Shown piece by piece: positions 49,801 through 61,635 of a stretch of DNA of 64,000 nucleotides. The first letter of the stretch is position 1, and each line of letters opens with the position of its first letter. Under the pieces are notes generated by a model, which ran no database searches, was not told the DNA's origin, and was given only the letters and a program-made list of their open reading frames with translations. Source of the stretch: Malania oleifera (Eukaryota; Streptophyta; Magnoliopsida; Santalales; Ximeniaceae); assembly GCF_029873635.1 (NCBI RefSeq), contig NC_080417.1, positions 31,360,214 to 31,424,213 of the forward strand. Direction: 5' to 3'. The position numbers were made by a program, and so were the translations under genes.

Positions 49801-52800
49801 ACATTTAAGGGTATTAAGGGCACCTATCATTATTGGTCATGCACTCATCCCAACACCATTGCTGGTAATGACTACTGAGTTTTCCAATCAAAATGACAAG
49901 CGCAACCTAAAAACATAACTAAAGCAAAGGCATCATAAAATAAACCTAAAATAATAGAATTCACATTTATCCTCCTTCATTCAAAGAATTCCTATATCAT
50001 CATAGAATGTTTTCATACAAAACCTGCATAACAAGATTCCGGGGTTAAGCATTTGAATAATTTGATCTTATTATTTATTTTTCATGATTTTACCCACAGC
50101 CAATATAGTGAAAGAGTAGTCCCAAGCAGGACTAATTTTCACCACAAGTACTCTTAACCGGTTACAGCCCAGTGACCATTCCTGTAAATACAGAGCTGAT
50201 GCAGTGATGCCCATTTCGAACTCGAACAGAACTCGATAACGGATGTCCGTAAAAAATGGAGTCTTTCTTCTTGGACTAACCAATTTAACGTCCTAAATGT
50301 AAGGTCAGAACTCACTCCAAATCCCCTGGTTGATGGCTAAAAAATATATAAAAAGTGAACAAAATGAAAATTTAAGATAGACGTTCCATGAATTCAGGAA
50401 GAAGGGTTTTGTCATTTCGAGGAAGAAGGAAAGAGAAGCCTGTTGGGTTTCCCTCCTATATGGAGGATGGCCTACATGTATAAATGATTCTCTCAGAAGT
50501 CTTGGTCATTGCCCAAGTAGAATTTATGTCCAAGTGGAAGTAAAGAGCCCGTTGTGCTTTGGTATCCTACTTGTTGTCTTGGAAAGGAATGGATCTTTAT
50601 TAGTTGAGTGCAGCTTTCTTTGGAAGATGGAGGGTCATTTTTTGAGAAGTAAAATAAACACTTTTTTGGGAAGCTACTGCTGTAGAAAAAAGAGAGCTTT
50701 GTGCATTCTTGGGACAGCTAAGAAAGAGAGGGAGGGAAGAAAATTGTTTGCTGAAAATTCAGGATTGAAGGTGCTTGCACAGTCAGCCTGATCTTGACGA
50801 TCGGATGGTGATTTCTTGTCCTATTGCGCTGAAATTTTGACAGGTTTTTATGACTCATCCTTCTCCATTCTGGTCAGTCTAATTGTCATTTGGAGCTTTG
50901 TAACTTTGGTTTCATGGCTTGGACAGCAACCCCTGTTTTGGATGAGACCTCTACATTTCTCATTCAAGTTTGATTCCACCTTGATGGTGATGGCTCATAT
51001 TATTTTTCTATGCCAAGAATTTGTGATCCTTGCTTGTTGTTGATGTATGCCTCTAGTTTTAACTAGGGAAGACCTATTGTAACCTACTAATTTGAAATAG
51101 TGGAAGATTGGAAGTGGACTTCGGTCCCGTGGTTTTTCCCTTCACACCGAAGGGTTTTTCACATAAATCTTGGTGTTCTCTTTGTAATTGTGTGGCTGAT
51201 TTTGTGTGTTTGGTTGTTATATATTTCTGTTTTTGGACAATTAATTATTCTACTTAGTGTTGATTGGACTTGGGGAAGGGTTTTTTTGGACCATTGTGTT
51301 TTGGACATCACCTCCATATCCCCACCTCTTCCCCAATAGTCGTATCAGAGCTTGGTTTCTTTGTATTCATGGAGGTGAACACTAGTAAAATGATTAGTTT
51401 GAATGGGAGTAATTATCATATTTGGAAAGGAATAATGGAGGACCTACTTTATTGCAAAAATTATCATGCTCCTATTCTTGGTGAGTCAGCCAAGCCCAGT
51501 GATCGAACTAATGATGATTGGAAATTGTTAAATAGGCAAGTATGTGGTTATATCCAGCAGTGGGTTGATGGTAATGTCCATAACCATGTGGCTGATGAAA
51601 TTGATGCACACTCACTTTGGACAAAGCTAGCCGAGTTGTATGCTAGAAAAACAGGGGGAAATAAATTATATATGATAAATAAGCTTATGAATTTGAAATG
51701 CAGGGATGGTACTCCTATTACTGATCATTTGAATGAAATGTAGGGAATTATAAATCAGTTGGCATCTATGAAAATTTATTTTGATGATGAGGTGCAGGTT
51801 TTATGGCTTCTTGGTTCTTTACCAAACAGTTGTGAGACTTTTAGAGTTTCATGAAGGACTCATATCTATGAGTTTGGTAAAAAGTAGTTTGTTGAATGAA
51901 GAAACAAGGACGAAAACTGCAGGTTCTTCATCCTCTCAGTTAGAAGCCTTTGTCGCAGAAAATAGGGGGAGAAGCAAAAGCAGAGGTTTTGGAAATCGTG
52001 ATAAATCCAGAAGTCCCACTCAAAGACATTGAATGCTTTGCTTGTGGTAAGAAAGGTCATATAAAGAAATATTGCCAAAAATGGAAAAAAAGCAAAGAAA
52101 AGAAAAAGAAAAAGATGACAAGAAAGATGAAGATAAAGATAGAGCTACTACGGTTCTTGATGACTTTCTTATTGTTTGTGATAATAATGAAATTAATCTT
52201 GCATGCCACGAGAATAGTTGGGTAATAGACAGTGATGCCTCCATTCATGCAACCTCTAGAAGGGGTTTCTTCTCATCATATACATTGGGTGACTTTGGTG
52301 TAGTGAAGATGGGAAATGATGGCTCATCAACAATTGTTGGCATTGGAGATGTATACTTGCAAACTAACAATGGCAGCAGGTTAATTCTTAGAGATGTAAG
52401 GCATATTCCAGACATCAGATTGAATTTAGTCTCTGCAGGGAAGCTTGATGATGAGGGATATTGTAAGACCTCATGTGATGGACAGTGGAAGTTCACTAAA
52501 GGTTCTATGGTTATTGCAATAGGAAAGAAGTGTTCTACACTTTACTTGATGCCGGCAAAGATCTCCAAGGGCATGGTCAATGCGGTGGAAAATTATTCAA
52601 ATTCAGAGTTATGACACAAAAAGACTTGGGCATACGAGTCAAAAAGGAATTGAATTTTTAGTCAGGAAAAAACTTCTTCCAGAAATGAAAGGTATGTCTT
52701 CGAAGTCTTGTGAACATTATTTAGCTAGAAAGCAACACAGAGTATCCTTTAAAGGTGCTCCACCATCTAGAAAATTTAATGTTTTAGAATGGGTACATTC

Positions 52801-55800
52801 AGATGTGTGTGGGCTGATGAAAACTAGAACACTTGGTGGTGCATTGTACTTTGTTACTTTTATTAATGATCATTCCAAGAAAGTATGGGTGTACACCTTG
52901 AAGAACAAAGATCAAGTGTTGGATGTATTTAAACAATTCCAGGCTAGTGTTGAAAGAGAGATAGGGAGAAAATTGAAGTGCAACAGATCAAATAATGGTA
53001 GTGAATATTTAGGGCCATTTGATGAGTACTGCAGAGCTTAGGGCATTCGACATCAAAAAACTCTTCAAAAACTCCTCAGTTGAATGGTTTGGCAGAAAGG
53101 ATGAACGGGACTCTAATAGAGAGAGTGAGATGCATGTTATCACATGCTAAGTTGCCAAGACCCTTTTAGGGTGAGGCATTGAGTGCAATAGTCCATTGAT
53201 AAATCTCTCTACATGTATTCCCTTGTAGTGTGACATGCTAGAAAAAGTTTGAAGTGGGAAAGATGTTTCCTATCATTACTTAAAAGTGTTTGGCTGCAAA
53301 ACTTTTGTACACATTCCTGAGGATGATAGATCAAAACTTGATACAAAAACAAAGTCATGTATTTTTCTGGGATATGGATATGACAATTTTGGGTACAGAT
53401 TGTATGATCCATTTGAAAAGAAATTGATTAGAAGCAGGGAAGTTGTATTTGTTGAAGACCAGACTATTGAGGACATTGAAAAAGTTGTTGAAAAAGAAAA
53501 GGAAAAGAAAAAGAAAAATAGCGATGACTTGGTTGATTTGGATCCAGTTCCTCCTTCTATGATTTCAAATCAAGTTGGAGATGATGCACATGATGATCAG
53601 GGTGATCCGGGTGATGTAGATCCACCTACAATTAGTGATGAGGTAATTGAGTCAGATAAGCAGCCGATTGTAGAAGACAAAGTGCCGCCAATTTCATCTG
53701 ATATACCATTGAGGAGATCATCGAGGGACCGTTAACCCTCAATTAGGTATTCCCCAAATGAATATATATTGCTAACAGAGTGCTATTAGGAGGGCCATAG
53801 AACATGAACACAAAGAAGAATGGTTAAAGGCTATGCAAGCAGAGTTGAAATCCCTACATGAAAATGATACATTTGAGCTGGTAAAGTGACCAAAGGGTAA
53901 GGGAGCTTTGAAGAATAAATGGGTATACATATTGAAGACTGAAGAAAATAGTTCACATCACAAATACAAGGCAAGGTTGGTTGTGGAAGGATTCAACCAA
54001 AAACAAAGAATTGACTTTGATGATACTTTTTCTCCAATTGTGAAGATGTCATCTATCAGAGTGGTGCTCGGTTTAACAGCTAGTGTGGATTTGGATAGAT
54101 AGAGCAGATGGACGTGAAGATCGCCTTTTCCATGGTGACTTGAAAGAAGAGATCTACATGGAGCAACCAAAGGGTTTTTAGGTGAAAGGAAAAGAAAATC
54201 TAGTTTTCAGGTTATAAAGAGCTTGCATGGGTTGAAGCAAGCACCAAGGCAATGGAATAGGAAGTTAGAATCAATTATGGAGCAGCATGGTTATGGAGAA
54301 ACTAATTCCAATCATTGTGTTTTATTAAAAGATTTTATGACAATAATTTTCTTATTTCATTGCTTTATGTTGATGATATGCTAATTATTGGCCATGATGT
54401 GTATAAAATTAACAAGTTGAAGGAAAAATTTGAGTAAGTATTTTGCCATGAAAGACTTGGGGCCAGCAAAGAAAAACCTTGGCATGGAAATCACTCATAA
54501 AAGGAAAGCCAAGAAGTTGTAGTTATCACAAGAAAAGTACGTCGAGAAAGTGCTTGAAAGATTTAACATGGAGAGGGCTAAGGCAGTTAGCTCTCCTCTT
54601 GCTAATCACATCAAGTTGAGCCCCAAGCAATGTCCTTCCACCGAGAAAGAGATGAGAAGAATTCCATATGCTTCAACAGTTGGAAGTTTGATGTATGCAA
54701 GGGTTTACACGAGGCCAGACGCTATTTAGTTGTTGTTGTTAGTAGATTTCTCTCTAATCCTAGTAAAGAGCAATGGAATACTGTGAAATGGATTCTCAAG
54801 TATTTCCGAGATACTTCCTTGTTATGTGTTTTTTTTTAGAGTGGAAAACCTTTATTGGATGGTTATACAGATGTAGACATGGTTGGAGATGTTGATACGA
54901 GAAAGTCTACAACGGGGTACTTGATTACTTTCACAGAGGAAGCTGTGGCTTGGCAATCAAAGTTACAGAAATGTGTTGCTCTTTCTACTACTGAAGCTGA
55001 GTTTATTGCAGCCATTGAAGCTTGCAAGGAAGTGTTGCGGATGAAAATATTCTTGCAGGAGCTTGGGTTTAAGCCAGAGAGGTATGCGTTGTATTGTAAT
55101 AATCAGAGTGTGATTCATTTTTGTAAGAATCACATTTTTCATTCTCGATCAAAACATATTGATGTGAGATATCATTGGATTAGAGATGCACTAGATTCTG
55201 ACTTGATAGAAATCGAAAAGATTCATACTGATGACAATGGTTCAGACATGATGACAAAATCCCTATCAAGGAAAAAACATAAAACGTGTTGCATAATTGC
55301 CAATGTGGTGAACTTCTCCACAAAGTCAGGAGGGGGAGATTTGTTGGGTTTCCCTCCTATGTGGAGGATGGCTAATTAAGTGTCAAAGTTGCTTAATTAA
55401 GGTGTTTAAAATGTGTTAATTGGTTATTGCAAATTGGATTAAATGCCCAAGTTATGCACATTATTTTAAATGGAGTTCCATTTATAACATTAGGATTTTT
55501 ATTCTATTTGTGCCCGTAAAGAGGCCGTGAGCTAGGGAGAAAATGCATGGGCCATGCATGAGAAGAGGGCCCGTGTGCAGGAATAATAGGGCAGCCATGT
55601 GTGGGATTTCCGTGGGGGGCTGCAGATATAAAAGAAAAAAAAAAGGGAAATAGGGTTGGAGATGTGGGGGCCGTCAAGGCACAAATCCGGGGAAAGGATT
55701 TTGGGGGCTGTGTGCATAAGGAAGGGGGCAACCATAGGCTTTTAGAACTGCTGTGGAGGAATACAAGGAAGCTGGCAGCCGTGAGGAAAGGATAAACACA

Positions 55801-58668
55801 GCAGCTGGCCATGGATAAAGGAGGAGACACAGCAGCTTTAAGGACTGTGCTGGCGGCAGACACACAGCAGTCCCTCTCCTTTTGTCCCTCTCCCCTTTTG
55901 TCCTTCCTCCTCCTTCTCTTCCTCTCTCCTTTGTTTCTTTATTTTAATGTTCATTTTAATACATTGTTGGCTTGAGTGCTCATTTTTTTATTGTCATGAA
56001 TTTTATTGTTTTAAATGGGTTAATATTAGATTAATTAGTTCTTTGTCTTTTATTTTATTGTCTTGAATAGTTTATCATTAGATTAATTTGCATCTTTATT
56101 TTTAATTGTCCAATTATTTTAGTGTCTTGAATGAGTCATTGTTGGTTTATTTTGTTCTTTTAATTTTGTAATCTTTTATTGTATTGTTGCAATGAGTTAT
56201 TGTTGGGTTAATTTGTCCTTTTAATTTTAGTATCCATTTAGTTTATTATCTTTGAATGAGTTATTATTGGGTTAATTTGTTGCATTTATTTTGTGTAATT
56301 TGCTAATTTGATTTGTGTTTATGAGTTGTTTTACAACTCAAGGAGATTAGGATCTAGTTTAATTTCAAGGTGCACACAAGGTGTTTGGTAAAAAGCCCCT
56401 TCGAGCACAAGTATTATGCTTTGTCATTTATTATTGGAAATAGGTGGATTGGATGATGTTGATGATTATGGTTTAGCTCCTTGAGCAAAGATAACCATAA
56501 TTCATTCGACACACATCCTCAATTTCCTCTAATTTAGGGACAAGAATAATGTTAGTGCCAAGGGCATTGGAGCATGAATTCTAAATTTATTATGTAGCTA
56601 TGTTCTGCCTTTCACTTAGGTTTATAAACACGTTGCATTTTAAATTCCTTTAGCCCATTGAGTACACATTTTATCAATCTCATACAAACGAAAAAAATCA
56701 AACCATCTTTGGGTTATGCCCGAAAATCCCGTTTCACTATAAATAACATTTTAATTAGTTGTAGTATTTAATTCTCCTTCATTTTTTATAATAATTAAAT
56801 TTGGAACTCAAACATACCATCCCCTGTGGAAATGACCTAAGGACTTCCCTAATACTACTTGGTGACACTCTTATACTTGGGAATTATTTAGAGTGAGTCA
56901 ATGCCCTACATGTATACATGATGCCCTTGGAAGTTTTGGTCAATGCCCAAGTAGAATTTATGTCCAAATGGAAGTAAAGAGCCTTTGTGCTTTGGTATCC
57001 TATTTGATGTCTTGGACAGGAGTGAGTCTTTATTAGTTGAGTGTAGCTTTCTTTGGAAGATGGAGGGTCATTTTTTGAGAAGTAAAATAAACACTTTTTT
57101 GGGAAGCTATTGCTGTAGAAAAAAGAGAGCTTCGTGCATCCTTGGGATAGCTAAGAAAGAGTGAGGGAGAGAAGAAAATTGTTTGCTGAAAATTCAAGAT
57201 TGAAAGTGCCTGCGCAGTTAGTTTGATCTTGATGATCGGATGGTGATTTTTTGTCCGATAGAGTTGAAATTTTGTCAAGTTTTTCGTGACTCATCCTTCT
57301 TCATTCTAGTCGGACTAATTGTCATTTGGAGTTTTGTAACTTTGGTTTCGTGGCTTGGACAGCAGCCCCTGTTTTGGATGAAATCTATCCATTTCTCATT
57401 CAAGTTTGATTCCACCTCGATGGTGATGGCTCGTATTATTTTTCTATGCCAAGAATTTGTGACTCTTGATGATTGTTGTTGATGTATGCCTCTAGTTTTA
57501 ATTAGGGAAGACCTATTGTAACCTACTAATTTGAAATAGTGAAATATTGGAAGTAGACTTCAGTCCCATGGTTTACCCCTTCACATCGAAATATTTTCTA
57601 TGTATATCTTGACATTCTCTTTGTGATTGTGTGGCTAATTTTGTGTGTTTGGTTATTATGTATTTCTATTTTTGGATAATTAATTATTCTAGTTAGCATT
57701 GATTGGACTTGGGAAAGGTTTTTTTTTGGACCATTGTGTTTTGGACATCACCTCCATAACCCACCTCTTCCACAACAAAGCCGAAAGTCCATCCATCAAG
57801 CCTCATAGCTCAATTAAATTTTCCATTGTTCTTTATCAGATGAGATCATATATATGATTTCGTTTACTTTCCCTATTCCAATTTGCAAAGCAGCCAAATG
57901 AATGGTAAAAATAAAACAACTATAAGACATGAGCATGATCAAATGGTCCAAAGTTTATGCAATCTGAAAAAGAAGATAATCAGTAACTGGAACTTAATAT
58001 TTAACTCACAGAATGCGCCCGAGCTTCTCATCAACAGTAATGGATTCCTCCGAGAGAACACTGAGCTGCTCCAAAGAATAAGGATGCTCCGGATCTCTTA
58101 TGTCCCTCACGAAATTTATCGATTAGAGTCAAGATCACATAATTTCTTATCTGAAACCCTCACTTCATCAGCTATGAAAACTAGACCTAAAAATTTCACA
58201 AAATGCGCGCTCCATGACAGACAAAATTCAGGAAAAGGAAAGAAACCGAATCTCTTGAATCAAGAAAAAACACTAAAGCCTTCACTCAACTGAAGCTAGC
58301 ACAATTACAGTTAACAACTAATTTTCAGAGATCAAGCCAAAAAAAACCCTTCAAATTTCGTTCACTTTTCTTGCGTTCTCGGGGATTAAACGGACCCCGA
58401 GCCTCATGCATGCTATTTTTTTTTTCCAAAAAATTCTTTCCATTTCGTTGATTTTCTTCCTTTTTCTAGAGGAACATAACGAATGCGAATCAAATTATTT
58501 CCTAATAAAAAGAAAAAAAGAAAATAAAAATGGAGATCAAAGAAACAATAGGATATCATAAATTTCGAGAGGATCGACGGCGTCGTCGCCGTGAAGATCT
58601 TCGGTGCGAGCGATCCTCTCCTTCTTGGCGTGAACCACCGGATTCGCATTGATCAGTCCCAGGGTCAT
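46111..58668 (-). CDS. AEL1: AE7-like MIP18/DUF59 cytosolic Fe-S assembly protein
   Basis: Five coding exons on the minus strand: 58668-58557, 58115-58010, 48255-48156, 46567-46522 and 46211-46111, giving 154 codons plus stop with consistent phases. The product starts [18 protein letters not shown] and has the DUF59 core: [32 protein letters not shown] with the conserved Cys, [11 protein letters not shown] and [20 protein letters not shown]. Length and ends fit the AE7/CIAO2B (MIP18) family, whose members deliver Fe-S clusters to nuclear and cytosolic proteins in the CIA targeting complex. [16 protein letters not shown] fits the AE7-like (AEL) branch better than AE7 itself, so the symbol is by resemblance. 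Intron 1 looks U12-type. Intron 2 (58009-48256, 9.75 kb) holds a copia element. No break in the coding exons. Confidence 0.9.
46845..46883. repeat. Poly-T/poly-G homopolymer in intron 3 of the AE7-like gene
   Basis: About 17 T followed directly by about 21 G. Real length is uncertain because such runs are prone to sequencing and assembly error. Confidence 0.8.
48687..48992. mobile_element. MITE-like element in intron 2 of the AE7-like gene
   Basis: The ends are inverted: GATTGTTTGGTTCGGTGGAA at the left matches the complement of the right end, which reads GATTACATTTGGTTTGCAGA in minus orientation, both then running into CTATTC. The inside is AT-rich without a reading frame. Target repeats are not clear, so superfamily is unassigned. 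Confidence 0.55.
49518..49690 (-). mobile_element. tRNA-derived SINE (Au-SINE-like), internally deleted
   Basis: On the minus strand it runs from the GGGGAGTTTAGGCGCAACGG head through GTTGTTGCCGTGTG, AATGCAAGATAAGGCTGCG and CCCATTGTGGTC, to CCGGACTACCCT followed by an A-run. From memory this is a widespread plant SINE type. The segment carrying the pol III B box (GGTTCGAG) between the head and body is missing, so this copy should not be transcribed from its own promoter. It sits in intron 2 of the AE7-like gene in the same orientation. Confidence 0.75.
50441..51338 (+). repeat. Left LTR of the copia element
   Basis: 898 bp, aligned to the right LTR over its whole length apart from the insertion at 55373-56900. 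Confidence 0.9.
55342..57777 (+). repeat. Right LTR of the copia element, split by an insertion
   Basis: Without the ~1.53-kb insertion it is about 0.9 kb, matching the left LTR. The first 31 bp (to GGATGGC) lie left of the insertion and the rest starts at about 56905. Confidence 0.9.
55373..56900 (+). mobile_element. Probable solo LTR nested in the right LTR
   Basis: The left LTR shows the undisturbed target. Here 1528 bp lie between ATGGC (55368-55372) and ATGCC (56901-56905), a near-match 5-bp target repeat. The inside has a GC-rich leader-like part (55500-55870), then pyrimidine- and T-rich DNA. Its close (CCCCTGTGGAAATGACC through GAGTGAGTCA) resembles LTR 3' ends of plant gypsy elements. 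No coding domain. The open frames at 55504-55863 are by-products of composition. Confidence 0.65.
58116..58556 (-). other. U12-type intron (intron 1 of the AE7-like gene), apparent AT-AA ends
   Basis: On the minus strand the exon ends ATTTATG and the intron begins ATATCCTAT, eight of nine bases of the U12 5' site ATATCCTTT. The 3' part has CTTGACT, fitting the U12 branch site (CTTRACY), with the branch A 13 nt before the exon start ATTTCGTGAGG. Joining there gives [15 protein letters not shown], as in the family. The last intron bases are AA rather than AC or AG. A GT-AG alternative exists (donor 58546, acceptor ending 58106), is in frame and gives [15 protein letters not shown], but loses the conserved FVR and has no pyrimidine tract. 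Confidence 0.7.
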
Positions 58669-59000
58669 GTCTCTCCCCTCCCTGCTTCAGCTCTTCTCCT
58701 CTTCCTCTGATTCAGAGTGGATCTGCTCACAGCTTCTTAACGCCGCCGGTCCACCCCAACCCCGCTGCTACGGGAGATCAATTATAGTGTTGCCTCCTCC
58801 AATCATAGCCTGCCTCGTGACCTCACAGTAGGCTGACGTGGTTGGTCAGCAGGAGGTGATTGTAAGAAGCAAATAAACAGACGGCGCAGCAGATATTCGC
58901 TCCAAGTTCGGCCGACCAGATGACTCGGCGGAGACGACGCTCGTGACTCTCTCTTGGGCGCTCTTGGCTTTCGATGGCTCGGTTGGGAATAAACAGACAA
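58669..59000 (-). promoter_or_regulatory. 5' leader and promoter region of the AE7-like gene
   Basis: GC-rich DNA upstream of ATG 58668. On the minus strand a purine-rich GAGGAAGAGGAGAAG leader directly precedes the start. An ACTATAAT element lies at about 58785 and could serve as a TATA-like box. Exact start site not determined. Confidence 0.45.
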
Positions 59001-59039
59001 ATTTAATCAGATTTATAATTGATTAGTATGGTAAATAAC

Positions 59040-59855
59040 TCTAGAAAAATTTTAATCTACTAGAGATGAGCGTATCAAGTAATCTGGCCCTTTTGTCTTT
59101 CGACACACCCTTCATTATAAACAAAAGTAAATTTTTATTTCTTATCTAAAAATATAGAGTTCAGAATTTATATTTAAACTATATAAATTTAAATAAAATG
59201 TGAATCAACTTTCATTTAAATTAAACAAATTCAGTGGAAGACTTAAAATTTAAATTCCAAACACAATCTTACTTTTAGCATTTTTATGAAATTTTTTTAT
59301 TTCCTATTTTCATGTAAAATCATGTTAAAAACTTATTAAAACTTGTTAAATTTAATCACCAAATTATAATTATCGATAAGTCTTCTTTTGATGCAACTAA
59401 AACTATAAAAGAGTCAAATTGAGTCGAATTTTACCATATCCAACTAATTTATTAATTTTTTAACTGAATTTAAGTCGAATTGAGTTTAAACCAAGTTTGA
59501 ATGTACTTGTTTAAACTTATTCATTTATGTAGAAGAACAGACTAACGAACCCTTATCAAATGAAGTTACTGATATGTCCATAAATACTTGAGTTCTTTAG
59601 GAACTTTTTCATTGTAAACAATGTTTTGAAAATTGGACCGAATTAATTGATTCAATCGATTGAACCAATAATCAAATCACTCTCCAGTCCAATTTGAACG
59701 TAAATATCATTAAAAATTTGCTCCATATCCTCCATGATGTTTTCCTGGCCACCTACTCCATACATCACAACAATCACTTGGAGAGAGAGAATATTAGAAC
59801 TTAATGTTTGCTCTTACACAAGAACCATGTATAGTGGTATGCATGGTGAGGTTAT
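59040..59855. other. AT-rich intergenic DNA with GAGTC-rich repeat
   Basis: 59400-59620 has short GTCGAATT/GAGTTTAAACC motifs and a TTGAATGTACTTG...CTTATTCA-TTATGTAGAA stretch. It is a diverged relative of 61000-61140 and of the dispersed repeat at 33800. No gene recognised. Confidence 0.5.
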
Positions 59856-60374
59856 TGTTAGGAAATTGAATGGGTAGGAGCAGTATCGCACAGCTAAAAT
59901 AAGAAATGAGAAAATAAGAATTAACACCAAGGTTTACATGAAAAACCCCCAAACAAATTGAGGGAAAGACCATGGACAAGAATAGAATGAATCCATTATA
60001 AAAAATTATGATACAATTTCTCTCAAATTATGAGAAACTAAAAACACAGACTACAACAAAGACACTTTGGAGGAGAGTACTTGATTTCTCTCCCTAAAGG
60101 TGGAGTTTGAAATGCTTGGGATGATATCTTCTTTCACCACCACTTCCCTATTTATAAGAGTTTTGTAAGCCTTCTTTTCAAAGCCGTCAAATAAATAGTG
60201 CAACCATCTTTGTAGAGTTGTACAACCACCAAATAAATAGTGCAGTCACCTTTGTAGACTTGTGCAACCACCAAATGAATAGTGGAGTCATCATATAAAT
60301 AATACAGCCACCATATGAATAGTACAGCTCCTATGCTAGACTTTGAATACTAGAAATGATTTTACAATTTAACA
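59856..60374. mobile_element. Solo LTR, copia-type
   Basis: 519 bp with TGTTAGG and TTTAACA ends and a perfect 5-bp target repeat GTTAT (59851-59855, 60375-60379). It holds short tandem CAACCACCAAATAAATAGT-type units (60205-60340). AACACCAAGGTTTACATG near 59920 is typical of copia LTRs. No internal region. Confidence 0.85.
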
Positions 60375-60459
60375 GTTATGACGAGAGAGAGAGGGTGTTG
60401 GGTATGGTGAAAGTGGAGAGAAATACATGTAAGAGGAATAGCATAAGAGATTTTCAGGA

Positions 60460-61500
60460 TTTTGTTAAAGAAAAGGCGAGAAAGGAAGTTTACTAATGTT
60501 GTCATAAGATTTTTTTACTCACCAAGCTAGTCTATTAACCTTTGGCATGAACCCTACTATTAAATTTAGGCCATAGAACTTGATCAAAACAACCTTAAGC
60601 CCAAATATTTCCAATTTTTTAAGTTCAATATTTTTCATCAAGTCTAATTCAATCTCAATAAATGAGTCTATAATTGTGCTTAATTCAAACCTATGAAACC
60701 TACAACAAAGTCATTCATGAGTTAAAACGAGTCAAACATATCATGTTAAATGATCATCAAATTTAGACTTGCGAATTGCTCATTTAATAATAAATGAATT
60801 TGAATGAACTCCTATGAAATTGAGCTTCTAAATTGCTCGCAAGCAACTTAATTTATTTACAACAAAAAATGCAACAATCATGCAAATTTCTCCAATTAAG
60901 CACCATCTCCTTCAAATATTCATTCATAATCATCAAATTCTATTAAAGAGAAAAATTTCCTTTTGAATGTAACATAAACAAGCTTAAATTTGTTTATTAT
61001 TTTTTCAACTTAGCTCGAGCTCAAATTGAGCTCAAATTGAGCTCAAATCGAACTTGAATATACTTTATCAAACTTGTTCACTTATGTGAATGAAAGGAAC
61101 CTTACTAAACTAAGTTACCAACATGCTCATGAACATTTGGTTCTTCTGGAATCTTTCACTTTTGGAATCTTTCACTATAAGAGATATGAGGTTTTCAAGA
61201 TTTTGTTAGACAAAAGGTGAACAATAACTATTATTAATATTGTCATAAGATCTTTTGTCCTCACTAAGCCACCTTTGACATTGACCCTATCACCAAATTT
61301 AGACTATAGAATTTGATCTAAACATCTCATGCCTAGATAGTATAGCTAGTTTTAAACTCACTGCAATTATAAGTCTAATTCAACCTTAATAAATGAACCA
61401 TATATGAGTTTAATTCAAGCCTACTAAACTGCACAACTAAGTCACAACAAAGCTATTCATGAGTTGAAATAGGTCAAGCCTATTCATGTTCCAGCAAAAC
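60460..61500. repeat. Two diverged copies of an intergenic repeat
   Basis: 60470-60745 and 61185-61485 share order and wording (TTTTCA-GATTTTGTTA, TTGTCATAAGAT, AAGTCTAATTCAA, CATGAGTTRAAA). Period is about 710-730 bp. It is probably a decayed dispersed element of the GAGCTC-rich class. Confidence 0.6.
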
Positions 61501-61521
61501 TTGGTAAAACTTCCCAAATTA

Positions 61522-61635
61522 TTGCTGGTCTAAATGAAAATAGTAACTTAATTTTTTGGGATCATTTTAAAAGAACTCTTGCTAGTCTAAATGAAAATAG
61601 TGATTCAAATTTTTGGGATGATTTTAAAAGATAAT
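61522..61635. repeat. 57-bp tandem repeat, two units
   Basis: TTGCTGGTCTAAATGAAAA at 61522 recurs as TTGCTAGTCTAAATGAAAA at 61579, each followed by TTTTTTGGGAT-ATTTTAAAAGA. Confidence 0.9.

Larger units (their letters stand above)
50441..57777 (+). mobile_element. Ty1/copia element (Tork/Tnt1-like), broken fossil, in intron 2 of the AE7-like gene
   Basis: The LTRs begin TGTTGGG and the right one ends CACAACA. The whole is flanked by a perfect 5-bp target repeat AAGCC (50436-50440, 57778-57782). A Met-tRNA primer-like site follows the left LTR (about 51340). In copia order come gag (51370-51990), zinc knuckle [14 protein letters not shown] (about 52035), protease ([11 protein letters not shown] region, about 52220), integrase (52600-53700), reverse transcriptase (53800-54700) and RNase H (54855-55300, [11 protein letters not shown]). 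The polypurine tract AGGAGGGGGAGAT precedes the right LTR. The element is antisense to the host gene. It carries several breaks. By eye the LTRs differ at very roughly one base in ten to fifteen, which points to an insertion some millions of years old. Confidence 0.93.

Noticed and set aside
50071-50283. 70-codon minus-strand ORF in intron 2
   Set aside because: No homology, no splice signals in phase with the AE7-like exons.
55504-55863. 119-codon minus-strand ORF
   Set aside because: Lies in a GC-rich leader-like part of an inserted LTR and overlaps other frames. No domain.
58106-58546. Conventional GT-AG intron 1 for the AE7-like gene
   Set aside because: In frame and same length, but it replaces the conserved FVR before DIRDPEHP and has no pyrimidine tract, while the AT start fits U12 signals closely. 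Kept as the stated alternative.
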